A stretch of 64,000 nt of DNA from PALSA-350 sp963794165. Its GTDB lineage: Bacteria; Acidobacteriota; Terriglobia; Terriglobales; Acidobacteriaceae. Numbering within the stretch: position 1 is the first letter of the stretch; every line of letters starts with the position of its first letter. A model generated the notes under the pieces. The model ran no database searches. It was not told where the DNA came from and worked only from the letters and a program-made list of their open reading frames with translations. This document shows positions 39,678-48,900 of this stretch, in pieces. The position numbers and the translations under genes are program-made. The stretch spans positions 558,001-622,000 of the forward strand of contig CAWCCT010000011.1 of the NCBI GenBank assembly GCA_963794165.1, in the 5' to 3' direction.

Positions 39678-41879
39678 TTACAGGTTCTTTTCCCAGAAGG
39701 CTAGCATGGCGTTGTACCTCTGGATCAGTGCGGGTTCATCGACAAACCCATGTTTGCGCATGGGGAATAGCTCGACCTGGTAAGGCTTGCCGGCGGCGAT
39801 CAAAGCATCCATAAACGCCTCCTCGTTCTGCGGATGAACGTTATCGTCATAAGTACCGTAGATCAGCAGGAGCGAGCCGTGCAGGTCGCGGGCGCGGGGG
39901 ATCAGCGAGGCACTCTCGTAGGCCGCCGCATTGTCCTGGGGCAGCTTCATGAACGCTTCAACCCACTTGGAATCGTAAAAGTGCCAGTCGGTCACGGGCG
40001 CTCCAGCGATGCCGGCTTTAAATTCCGTCGACCTGGTCATCAGGTTGAGAGTGTTGGTGCCGCCTCCGCTCCAGCCCCAGACGCCGACCCGGCTACCGTC
40101 CACCCATGGCTGCGTCTTGAGCCAGAGAATGCCGGCAACCAGGTCCGCGGTTTCTCCGGCGCCCGGGCTCACCGCGAAGGTGTTTTCCAGCGTTTTGCTG
40201 ATCGCCGTGGCGGCGCGATTATCGATGGCCACCGCGATGTAACCCTTGCTGGCCAGCAGGTTGTCGAAAAGGGTTTCGTTTTGCCATTCGTCGGCGACCG
40301 TAGGCGCGGAGGGACCGCCGTAGATATGCAGGATCACGGGATAGCGATGGGTAGGGTCGAAGCCCTTCGGTTTCAAAATCTGCGCTGGCATGGGAAAGCC
40401 GTCTTTTGCCGGGATCGTCGACAGCTGCGGATACTGCAAGTCCGGCGGCAGAAGCTCAGGTCGAGGAGCTGCGATAACTGCTTTCAGCTCACCGTCCGCG
40501 GAGTGGAGCCGCAATGCCGGAAGGGTATGGATGTTCGAGTAGGTGTCGAAATAGAAACGGGCGTCCAACGACATACCGATGGCATGCGTTCCCGGTTCCG
40601 TGGATATCCGCTTCAAACCGCTGCCGTCGCTGTTGATCCGGTAGAGTTGCCGCTCGACTGAACCATCCTTGAGCGCGGTGAAGTAGATCCAGCCGTTCGC
40701 TTGATCGATCCCGACCACCGCCTGGCGCACCCAATAGGCTCCGCCGAGAGACGAAACCATGGCCCAGTCCCCTTTGGTTACCTGGTTGACCAAGGTTCCG
40801 TCCGCCGCATAGCGATAGAGGTGCATGAAGCCATCGCGTTCCGACGCCCAGAGGAAGTGACCGTCACGCAAAAAATACAGGTCGTCGGTTATGTTGACCC
40901 ACTCCGGGTCGGTCTCCGTGAGCAATCGCCTCACCCCAGTCCCCTCCCGATCGGAGAGGTACAGCCCTAATTCTTTTTGGCTGCGATCCATGGTTTCGAA
41001 GCTTAGGTGCTTCCCGTCGGGCAGCCAGTTCACGCGCAGCAGCCATTCGTAGGGCTTGTCGGTAACGGGAATCCAGTGGGTCGAGGCAGAATCCACCGCC
41101 ACCACGCCCACGCGGACGACAGGGTCGTGCTCCCCGGCCTTGGGATAAGCCTGATGAACTAAACGCGAGTCTACGGGAGAAAAATCAACGAACGTGCTGA
41201 CCGGCACTCCGGTCTCGTCGGTTTGCAGGTAGGCAATCGACTCCGAATCGGGCGACCACCAATAGCCAATGTCATGGCGGCCGAAGATTTCTTCCCAATA
41301 AACCCAGGAGAGCGTGCCATTCAACACGGTCTGCGAACCATCGCGGGTGAGCTGGATCTCCTTCTTCGCGGAGAGATCCCAAACGTAGATATTGTTTGCG
41401 CGAACGAAGGAGACGAAACGGCCATTGGGCGAGAACTGCGGGTCTTTCTCTTCCTCCGCCGTCTGGGTTAAGCGGGAGAAGGTTGACGAATTCAGGTCGA
41501 GCAGGAAAATGTCTCCATCAAAGACGTAAAGAGCTTGCTTCCCCGCGCGATTAAAGGCCACTGGCCATGGAAGCGCGATCTGAACGCCAGCCCCGGGCGC
41601 GATTGATTTGAGCGAAGCGACGGCCCGTTTCATGTCCAGGACCGGCAGCCGCCTGGCGGTAGCCGGATCAAGCCGCTCGAAAGTCTGTCGCGATTCCGGC
41701 AGCCGCACGTCGTCAAGGATCGCTGTGCCGTCCTCAAGCCAGACGAAGGAGGGGACGTCGGCAACCTTCCTTCCCTGGCTCACGATCCACTGGGTGGTGA
41801 GAGTTGGCCTCTGGGCATGCAGCCAGGAAAACGCAAGCAGAACAGGAAAACACAGGAGAATCCGGCGGATCTTATTCAT
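39678..41879 (-). CDS. Secreted dipeptidyl peptidase IV-type prolyl peptidase (S9B)
   Basis: The 733-residue protein has a signal peptide (ILLCFPVLLAFSWLHAQ), a beta-propeller (residues ~50-480, with DPP-IV helix-like WVYWEEIFGRHD) and an alpha/beta hydrolase domain with Ser in GWSGGGT, Asp in GTYDDNVHPQN and His in MRKHGF. It cleaves dipeptides after Pro or Ala in the periplasm or outside. A remnant of its last ~20 codons is found at 10884. It is convergent with the cyclase gene. Confidence 0.92.
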   Translation of the reverse strand: MNKIRRILLCFPVLLAFSWLHAQRPTLTTQWIVSQGRKVADVPSFVWLEDGTAILDDVRLPESRQTFERLDPATARRLPVLDMKRAVASLKSIAPGAGVQIALPWPVAFNRAGKQALYVFDGDIFLLDLNSSTFSRLTQTAEEEKDPQFSPNGRFVSFVRANNIYVWDLSAKKEIQLTRDGSQTVLNGTLSWVYWEEIFGRHDIGYWWSPDSESIAYLQTDETGVPVSTFVDFSPVDSRLVHQAYPKAGEHDPVVRVGVVAVDSASTHWIPVTDKPYEWLLRVNWLPDGKHLSFETMDRSQKELGLYLSDREGTGVRRLLTETDPEWVNITDDLYFLRDGHFLWASERDGFMHLYRYAADGTLVNQVTKGDWAMVSSLGGAYWVRQAVVGIDQANGWIYFTALKDGSVERQLYRINSDGSGLKRISTEPGTHAIGMSLDARFYFDTYSNIHTLPALRLHSADGELKAVIAAPRPELLPPDLQYPQLSTIPAKDGFPMPAQILKPKGFDPTHRYPVILHIYGGPSAPTVADEWQNETLFDNLLASKGYIAVAIDNRAATAISKTLENTFAVSPGAGETADLVAGILWLKTQPWVDGSRVGVWGWSGGGTNTLNLMTRSTEFKAGIAGAPVTDWHFYDSKWVEAFMKLPQDNAAAYESASLIPRARDLHGSLLLIYGTYDDNVHPQNEEAFMDALIAAGKPYQVELFPMRKHGFVDEPALIQRYNAMLAFWEKNL

Positions 41880-41895
41880 TTTGGGGAGCTTTATG

Positions 41896-41930
41896 TGGGC
41901 GCTGCAGGATCCGAACCTGCGCCTTCCACC
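41896..41930 (-). repeat. tRNA-Val 3'-end fragment (possible attachment-site scar)
   Basis: These 35 bases match the 3' end of the intact tRNA-Val gene (45699-45733) in the same orientation with two mismatches, covering the acceptor strand, T arm and variable loop. The rest of the tRNA is missing. Such direct repeats of a tRNA 3' end usually mark the far end of an integrated element. Confidence 0.75.
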
Positions 41931-41975
41931 AATCTGGCCGCCTTCGATTTCCGAAACCTACCACATTTCTTGAAC

Positions 41976-43391
41976 TTAGAAAGTGTATGAGACGCCGATT
42001 AACGGTGATGGCTTAAAGTGAAGCCCCGCGTTGTTTAAACGGAATAAGACATTTCCGGTTACCAGGAACCTGGCGAAGGGACGCACCTTGGCCCCAGCCG
42101 ATATGTTGGCCTGATTGATGGTCGAGACAGAAGTGGTGATTGTTGGGTGATTGACCCCTCCGGCATCCTGGAAGGTGGACGTTTCGAGGCGTGCTGCATT
42201 CAAAAGGGAAGTGCCGATGTAATCTGCCGAAAGACCGAGCCAGTGGGTCACGGACGCATCTGCGCCCCCAGAATACGAAAAAACATTCGGCAGCTGAGCA
42301 GTGGTTACGGGTTGCGAAGTCACGGTCCCAGCCAGGACCGAATTGCCGTTTACTTCCATTCCCGCGCTGGCGTGCGGAGAAACTCTTCCGGAATACGAAT
42401 AAATTACGAACGGCCGTAGTCCCCAGGCGCCTGACCCTAGAAAATTATAGGCGTCCCCGGTGGGAAGACGAACATCCAAACCGGTCGCAATTGCTGCTTT
42501 CTCTTGCGCGCCATGCCACGCAACATATTTGCCGCGAAGCCGAAGATCGCCAAAGCCGAACGCAGAATTGCTGTTTATAAAACTTGCGTTGGACGAATTA
42601 ACATATGTTTCGCCGGGGATGACCGTTGGCGGAGGCGAAAAATAGTGGACGTAAGGCAGTGGCTCGAAACTGTCGATGGTGGCACTTGAATCCATCGTCA
42701 TTCGTACGTCAACCAGAGGGATCGCAATCGATACATCCAGGTTATCCGATAGCCCATACGTGCCAACAATCGTGACCTGGTTAACCTTTATATCTATTCG
42801 GTTTTGCGTTGCAACGATGTCTTTCGTGTATATCGGCTCTTCGGTACCATCTGGTGCCTTGTAGCAGGGGGTAGACGGTACGGTTGTACAGACAGTCGGT
42901 TCCGGCTCGTGAGTGTAGACCGCTCCAAACGATTTGAGATTTACGTTATCGGCCTTATCAAAGTCGAAATATTCGTAGCTCACTCCGAGAAAAACCCGTC
43001 GCTTGCCGAGGGTTTCCGCGCGATCTGCCAGTACAGGTCCAAAGCTGGTGGCTTCCTGCATCACTCCATTTGCAAAAATGAATCCGGAGACCGGTGATGC
43101 CAGCGGCACCTGGCTGAGCTGCACGCCAATCTCGGCATTGACAGGAGCCAAACTACTTACGCTCGAAGCCTGGAAGTGAACCGAGTGGAACATAGTTGGA
43201 TAGAGCGGGCCACCATTATTGGTACCCACCAGACCGCCAGGGCCGTAGACCTGGGGAACCACGCAAATCAAATCAGAAGATCGCTGGGCACCGGAACCCA
43301 GGAGCTGTTGGGTCGGGCACGGGCTCTGAGCGAAGGCCGATGCGGACAAAGCGAGTTGTGACAGAATAATCAGCACCCTTAAACGCGACAT
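41976..43391 (-). CDS. Predicted outer-membrane beta-barrel protein
   Basis: The protein of about 471 residues has a signal peptide (LIILSQLALSASAFAQ) and then alternating amphipathic strands rich in Gly, Ser, Thr, Tyr and Phe, ending in Tyr-Thr-Phe, the C-terminal Phe signature of barrels. Segments such as VGTYGLSDNLDVSIAIPLVDVR and FGFGDLRLRGKY resemble the 'transporter/MetA-pathway' outer-membrane family. The start is ATG 43391 with GGAG 8 bp upstream. It lies inside the tRNA-bounded segment; the cargo is unknown. Confidence 0.78.
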   Translation of the reverse strand: MSRLRVLIILSQLALSASAFAQSPCPTQQLLGSGAQRSSDLICVVPQVYGPGGLVGTNNGGPLYPTMFHSVHFQASSVSSLAPVNAEIGVQLSQVPLASPVSGFIFANGVMQEATSFGPVLADRAETLGKRRVFLGVSYEYFDFDKADNVNLKSFGAVYTHEPEPTVCTTVPSTPCYKAPDGTEEPIYTKDIVATQNRIDIKVNQVTIVGTYGLSDNLDVSIAIPLVDVRMTMDSSATIDSFEPLPYVHYFSPPPTVIPGETYVNSSNASFINSNSAFGFGDLRLRGKYVAWHGAQEKAAIATGLDVRLPTGDAYNFLGSGAWGLRPFVIYSYSGRVSPHASAGMEVNGNSVLAGTVTSQPVTTAQLPNVFSYSGGADASVTHWLGLSADYIGTSLLNAARLETSTFQDAGGVNHPTITTSVSTINQANISAGAKVRPFARFLVTGNVLFRLNNAGLHFKPSPLIGVSYTF

Positions 43392-44046
43392 TCTCATTTC
43401 TCCACGTGAAGTGAGCCCCCAGCACCCGTCAACCATATCGTGAAGCGACTGCTTCTGTGATGCTTCTCAGCCTTAGCCATTGCGATATAGAGCATAGTTA
43501 ATGGTTCTTGAGGGAAAGATCACACGTTGTTCCGCGAGAGTTTCTTAGAAAGCTTGGGAATGGTTTACAAAGTGCCACCGTTCGAGTGAAGCCATGAGCC
43601 TATGAGAATCGGGCCGCGCCATTTGTTTCGAGGCTAAAGAACGCAGACGGCCAGTTCAAAGGAACGGATCAGAGCGCAAACACGATTAGCCGAAATGGCG
43701 AGCGGTGCTGTGTGTCTTCGTGAGGACCCCCAAAATAAAGAATCTAATGACCTAAAGGGCCGACAAAGATAGTGCTGCAAACGATAGCACAATCGATCTG
43801 GCACCTACAACCTTCTTGATCTCCGGACCCTTCTTCCACCCGCTAACCTGAGCCCCAAATCCAATGCTTTGCCGCCCGATGGTGGAGAGCCCACCGCAGA
43901 TTCTTGCTCCCAAAAGGATTGCTGAATGTTATGCTGCCGATCAAGGCTTTGCGGAGAACAAAGCACCTTCGCTCAGTTGTAGATACGCGCACTACGGGTC
44001 CCCTTCCAGCGCGAGACTCTGAGATTTGTGGTGTCACGGACGGGCG
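43392..44046. other. 655-bp intergenic region in the tRNA-bounded segment
   Basis: Between the divergent barrel genes. Composition is less GC-rich than the neighbours by eye. No gene, RNA or clear repeat is visible; short frames on the minus strand near 43843-44046 have no recognised content. It should contain promoters for both flanking genes. Confidence 0.5.
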
Positions 44047-44979
44047 ATGAAACGGGCGGTTTTCCTTTGCGTATGCTGCTTGTGCACGATACAAGTCTGG
44101 GCGGATGGGCATGGCCCTGCGTTCGGGTACTCCACAACTACTCTGGGCTCAGGCGACAGCAGCCTCGAAACGATGCTTATGTGGCGCTCCGGTGTAGCCA
44201 TGATCGGTCCGCGATTTAGTTACGGAGTCACCGAGAACCTTCAATTCTCTGTCTCCGCGCCCTTCGAGCTTAACTATGGACAGCATCCTGTAGGCCGGTT
44301 CACCGCCGAGACGCCTGGCGAACCGCAGGCGGAGGCACTGGTCGCCTGGCGATTTCACCATGCCTCAACCGGAATTGGAACGCGCAATGAAAGTACACTT
44401 TACATGGGGGTTTCTGGCACAACCCAGACCCTGCCTCGAACCGATGGGCCGCCACTCAGTCGGGAACCGGCCTATTACATCGCCGCTGCGACCGGCCATA
44501 TCTCCCGAAGCTACTACCTTTGGGCAGGGGGAGGCTATCAACTCTACGGCCATTGGGGGGATAGTGAGGACCATCAAAGTAACTCTCTACTGACCAGCGT
44601 CGTGATCGGCTGGAGACCCGGGTTCTTATACAAAGATTATCCGAAACCCGATGTGCGTCTGTTCTGGGAGACGACCGGGGACTGGGTTGGAATGGCGCGT
44701 CGCGGCGGAACCGTAGCCACCTCGCCGGTTACTGGTGGTCACTTCCAGTCTGCGGCTATTCCGGCCTCCCCAGCGAACACGAGCGACAGCGTCGTGCTGC
44801 CAAATTCAGGAGGAGAGGGAATCTATACCGGCCCCTCATTTTTGTACACTTATCGGGATATCGCCTTACAGGGTGGGGTTATGTTTCCGCTCTGGAATCA
44901 AGTGAACGGCACCCAACCCGCCGAAGGAATCCGCGCATTCATTGGCGTGAGTTATTTCTTCCTGAAAGGGCGGAGATGA
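44047..44979 (+). CDS. Predicted outer-membrane protein, unknown function
   Basis: The protein of about 310 residues starts at ATG 44047 with a Cys-rich signal peptide (VFLCVCCLCTIQVWA). The mature part has Gly/Tyr/Trp-rich strand patterns (FGYSTTTLGSGDSSLETMLM, YYLWAGGGYQLYGHWGD) and ends with ISYFFLKG-like hydrophobic strands, consistent with a small barrel. Its stop overlaps the start of the HMA protein gene (ATGA), so the two act together, probably in handling a metal. Confidence 0.7.
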   Translation: MKRAVFLCVCCLCTIQVWADGHGPAFGYSTTTLGSGDSSLETMLMWRSGVAMIGPRFSYGVTENLQFSVSAPFELNYGQHPVGRFTAETPGEPQAEALVAWRFHHASTGIGTRNESTLYMGVSGTTQTLPRTDGPPLSREPAYYIAAATGHISRSYYLWAGGGYQLYGHWGDSEDHQSNSLLTSVVIGWRPGFLYKDYPKPDVRLFWETTGDWVGMARRGGTVATSPVTGGHFQSAAIPASPANTSDSVVLPNSGGEGIYTGPSFLYTYRDIALQGGVMFPLWNQVNGTQPAEGIRAFIGVSYFFLKGRR

Positions 44980-45398
44980 CCTTTTCCTGGAGAAGCACTT
45001 TCCGTGGGATTGTTCTCGGGGGCCTATTGCTAGCCATCCAACCGGCTCGCGCGGAGTACAAGCGCATTCGGCTTAAAGTATACGGCTTGGATTGCGAGTT
45101 ATGCGCCCGCGGCGTTAGCGCATCTGTTCATCGTTTGGACGGTGTCAGATCGGTCGCATTGAGTCTAAGGACCGGAATACTCGAAATTGAGCTTATTCCT
45201 GGCAATACACTCAGAATGAGTGATCTCCGCAATCGCATCCGCGAGAACGGTTTTCGTCCAATGGAAGCGACCGTCACCGCCCTCGGTCGACTCAATGGAT
45301 CCAGGTTTGAGGTTCTCGGCACGGGCGAATCGTACGATGTTTCTGTTCCCGACGCAAAGGGCGTTGCGGCTGAAGAGCTCACGTTCGACGTCCGCTGA
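44976..45398 (+). CDS. Periplasmic heavy-metal-associated (HMA) domain protein
   Basis: The 140-residue protein has an N-terminal signal sequence (IVLGGLLLAIQPARA) and an HMA ferredoxin-like fold with metal site C40-E-L-C43 in YGLDCELCARGVS (the usual pattern is GMxCxxC). It would bind Cu, Hg, Zn or a similar ion outside the cytoplasm. It is translationally coupled to the preceding outer-membrane protein. Confidence 0.85.
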   Translation: MTFSWRSTFRGIVLGGLLLAIQPARAEYKRIRLKVYGLDCELCARGVSASVHRLDGVRSVALSLRTGILEIELIPGNTLRMSDLRNRIRENGFRPMEATVTALGRLNGSRFEVLGTGESYDVSVPDAKGVAAEELTFDVR

Positions 45399-45593
45399 TG
45401 GATCGGCAGCGGCCTCAAGCTCCGGCGAAGTATTCGAAGCTACCGTGATGGTTTCTTTTTCTGCGCTGAAACCAGACTGGGCCGCGCTAGTGTAGAAGGT
45501 GAACTCGCCGTTGGCATCGGTCTTTTCGTTTTTGCGGTCGAGGTCCTCCACCGTTGTCCAGATGCCACATCTCGCCCGGTGCGCCGACGACAC
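45399..45593 (-). pseudogene. Possible remnant of a carboxypeptidase-regulatory-like (CNA-B) coding region
   Basis: The minus-strand frame includes DRKNEKTDANGEFTFYTSAA, which looks like the beta-sandwich repeat of carboxypeptidase-regulatory-like domains found at the start of acidobacterial TonB-dependent receptors. The flanks do not continue the domain and the frame overlaps the HMA gene end. It is best read as a decayed fragment. Confidence 0.3.
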
Positions 45594-45695
45594 GGCATAG
45601 AGCTGTCGCCAGGGTGTCTATGAGGTACGAACGACATACGGGGTCAAATCGCCGCCCCAGTTGATCCCTTAAGTGGCTCATTTTATGGGAATTAT

Positions 45696-45770
45696 TGGTG
45701 GGCGCTGCAGGATTCGAACCTGCGACTTCCACCGTGTGAAGGTGGCACTCTACCGCTGAGTTAAGCGCCC
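45696..45770 (-). tRNA. tRNA-Val (anticodon CAC)
   Basis: The minus strand folds into a full cloverleaf: acceptor GGGCGCT pairing with AGCGCCC, anticodon stem CCACC/GGTGG with loop TTCACAC (anticodon CAC, codon GTG), T arm CAGGTTCGAATCCTG, and an encoded CCA end. Its 3' half is repeated at 41896-41930. Confidence 0.96.
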
Positions 45771-45918
45771 TCGGGGCATGCCGTAGTTTACACGAACCCC
45801 CCTGCGACCCCCAACCCGGGTGTGCTATCGCTTGATCTTCAACTTCGAGCCGCCGCCCGTGAACCACACGTTTGCACCCTCGCCATTAATCGGCGTTTCG
45901 TATGTGTTCTGAGCTCAA

Positions 45919-48900
45919 CTAACGGATAGACGTGATGTGCCAGGAGTTGCTTCCGTCTTTCCTTAGGGTCATCGTGACCTGTGATTTGGCCGCTCCATTG
46001 GTGATGATTTGCTGTTGAAAGCTGACCACGGCGACATTGCCCGCGACTTCCGGACCTTTGGTTATTACGTAATTCAACGTGACTTCATGCGCATCGCGAA
46101 AAGCGGTGCGGAGACCGCTTACCTGTTTGGGGCTCATATCTGGCCAGATCTGCTGTAGTTTGCCCACATCCCGGGTGTCATAGGCGGATTTATAGGCGTC
46201 AAGAACAGCACGAATTGCATTTAGGTCATCAGTATTGTCAGGAATTTTCGGCGTGACTGGCGGAGCCGGAGGAACAGGCGCCACTGCCTGAGGCACGGGG
46301 GCCGCTGCAGGCGGGGGCGCGAGCCTGGCAAGCTGGGCAGTCGCTTCCTCCTTATGCCTGCCCGAGGGATAACTGCCCAGGTAGCCCTTGAGGCTGGCCG
46401 CATCCCCCTTATGGATTGCCTCCGCCCACATGAGATCGTCAAGGAGAGTCGCCGCGCGGTCGTGATACTGGCCGGTTGGATTCTGATCAAGATACCTTCT
46501 CACCTGCAGAGGATCGGTTGTGTTCTGAATAGCCTCCCACTGCAGGCGCGCGATCTCCGCTTGCGCAGCTGGAAGATGGGGGCCTGCCGGGGAAGCATAC
46601 TTCGTCGCGTATTCCTGATACCCCCTGAGGCTCCTGCTGCTGCTCGCCTTCGCCCAGGAGAGCTCTTCGAGCTTAGACTCCGCCTGAGCCCGGAAAGAGG
46701 AATTTGGATAATGGCGGAGGAAGTCTTCCACGACTGCTGGGTCTCCCGTGTTGTTGATACGGTTCCATGCAGTCTGCTCTTCTGACGTCGCCGGCGCCGG
46801 CTGCTTGAAGTCAGCACGGCTAAGGACCACGGTTGCATTCGCCTTGAATTGACGAGGGTCGGCGACCAGCTCTTGATTTCCGGCCATGAGCCGGAGGCGA
46901 TGAACGCCCGCCGTCACCTCCCAGGTGCCTGGCGGTCCACTCGCGGGAACTCGAACATCGTCGACAAACAGTTGATCACCGGCACGCACGCCCTTGAGAA
47001 CCAGCCGGGCCGTAACCGGCGCCTGGCTCGCAACTGCGGGAGCCGGTGGGAGCGGCGCCAGCGGCGGTTCCTGGGAAAGCTCCAACGAAATTGACTGGTC
47101 TTTCGTGAGGGTAACGGATCGGCTTCTGGAAACGTACCCCTGGAGATCTGCTTTGACGCTGTAGGTTCCTCCCGGCGAAAGCTTAAAGCTGCAATTCGGC
47201 GTCACGCACTTGCGGCCATCGACCTCTACCTCAGCGCCAGAGGGAATCGTCGCAACCGTAAGTACAGATACCTGTGGCCGCGTTAAGTACCTGATCAGAA
47301 CCCCGAGCATTACCAGCACTGCAGCAACGACCCCGCCGATGAGCAGCAGCCGGCGCGGCTTCTTCGCCGGGCGCTGCGCAAGCTGCAGCTTCCGCTGCCT
47401 GCTCTTTTCTTGCTCCGCCGCTTGCCGCTCAGCAGATTTCCGCGCAGCAGACAGCAGCTTCTCCAGCTCTTTTTCCTGCGGCCATTGTTGGCAGGCAACT
47501 TCCAGCAGGGCTCCGGCCTCCTCGTAGCGATGTTTTCCGAGAAGACTTCTCCCCTTATCAATCGCCGCCTGAATCGCCGCCCTCTGCGCGGCCGCCTGGC
47601 GTTGAACCTCGTGCTCAGCGGCGATCTGCTCTTTGCACTTCGTGAGCAGGGACTGCAGTTGTTCGCTTTCCGGATACTTCGCCGCCGCTTCTTCAAGGGC
47701 GCTCAACGCCTTTGCCGCCTGACCCGTTTCCAGCAGCCTGGTATAGGTCTTGACCTCCAGCTCAATCGCGGAGGCGCGCGCTGCTGCCTCATAGCGTGCC
47801 CGTTCTGCCCGCTCCAGGCTGTCTTCCGCCCTAAGCAGCATTCCACGCAGCTCGACGCTTTCGGGAAAGGTCTTCAGCGACTCCTGCAGCTTCTTTATAA
47901 GCGATGCCGCATCCGAGGAGCCTGCCTCCTGCTCCTGAGAGAATCTGCGGAGCTCGATCTGCAGCAACTTGGCCCGCGCCGAGCGAACCTCCATTTCTAC
48001 CTGGTCGCAAAGAGAGGTGATTGCCTGATCAGCGGCATGCTGGTCTCTTATCTGCATCGCGCGTTGTTTGATCAGGTCCAGATCCGGCGGCCCAACTGCC
48101 TGAGCAGCGGAAACGCTCAACGAGGTCAATTCCTCGCAAACAAGATCGTGTTCGATCCGGCGGCCATGAACTTGCGCAGTAACCCGGACAATTATTTCCT
48201 GCAGGTCGTCGAGCTCGGGGTGGGCCGCGGCGCGGCCTTGCGCGGTGGAAAGTAATTGCTCCGCTTCCTCCACACTCATCGCCATCAATGCGCTGTCCGC
48301 CGCCTGGTTGACCTCACTCATCAGGCGGGAAATACTCTGGCGGCGAGCATCTGCTGCCGCTTTGACTTTGTCCACAGCAGCCGTGACTGCCGGCTCCGCC
48401 GCGACCGTAGAAGCAACTGCGTGCGCATGGTTGAGCACATGGGTTAGCCCTGCCAGCGACCGGGCTCGAGAGGAGGCGCTCTCCAGTTGCTCCAATTCAC
48501 CGATGAGAGCTTGCCGTTGCGCCACACGACGACTCACTTCGTACTCGATCTGTTGAATCAGCGCACCGACTTGCGGCTCCAAAGAAAAGTTGGCGGAGAT
48601 CTGCGTGGCCCGGCGCAAGATGTCCGTGGTCTCGCTCAGTGGGACGTGCTTCACCGTTTCCGCTAATTTTGTCAGCTCGGCAATGACCCGCTCGTGTTCT
48701 TCTCCACGCGCATCCAGAGCCCGGGCAACTTCTTCGCAGGCGTCCTGAACCCTTCTTTCACGAGGAAACTCCGCCTTAACTTCCTGCAAGCGCGTTTTAG
48801 CCCGCGCCCTCGACTCAGGGTCAAAAGAATCTTTGGCGCTTCTCCTAAGCTCTTGCAATTCCGCTGACACCTGCTCCCTGGCCAGCTGTCGGGCTCGCAC

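Noticed and set aside
41896..41975. Second tRNA-Val gene
   Set aside because: Only the 3' half is present; the anticodon and D arms cannot be formed.
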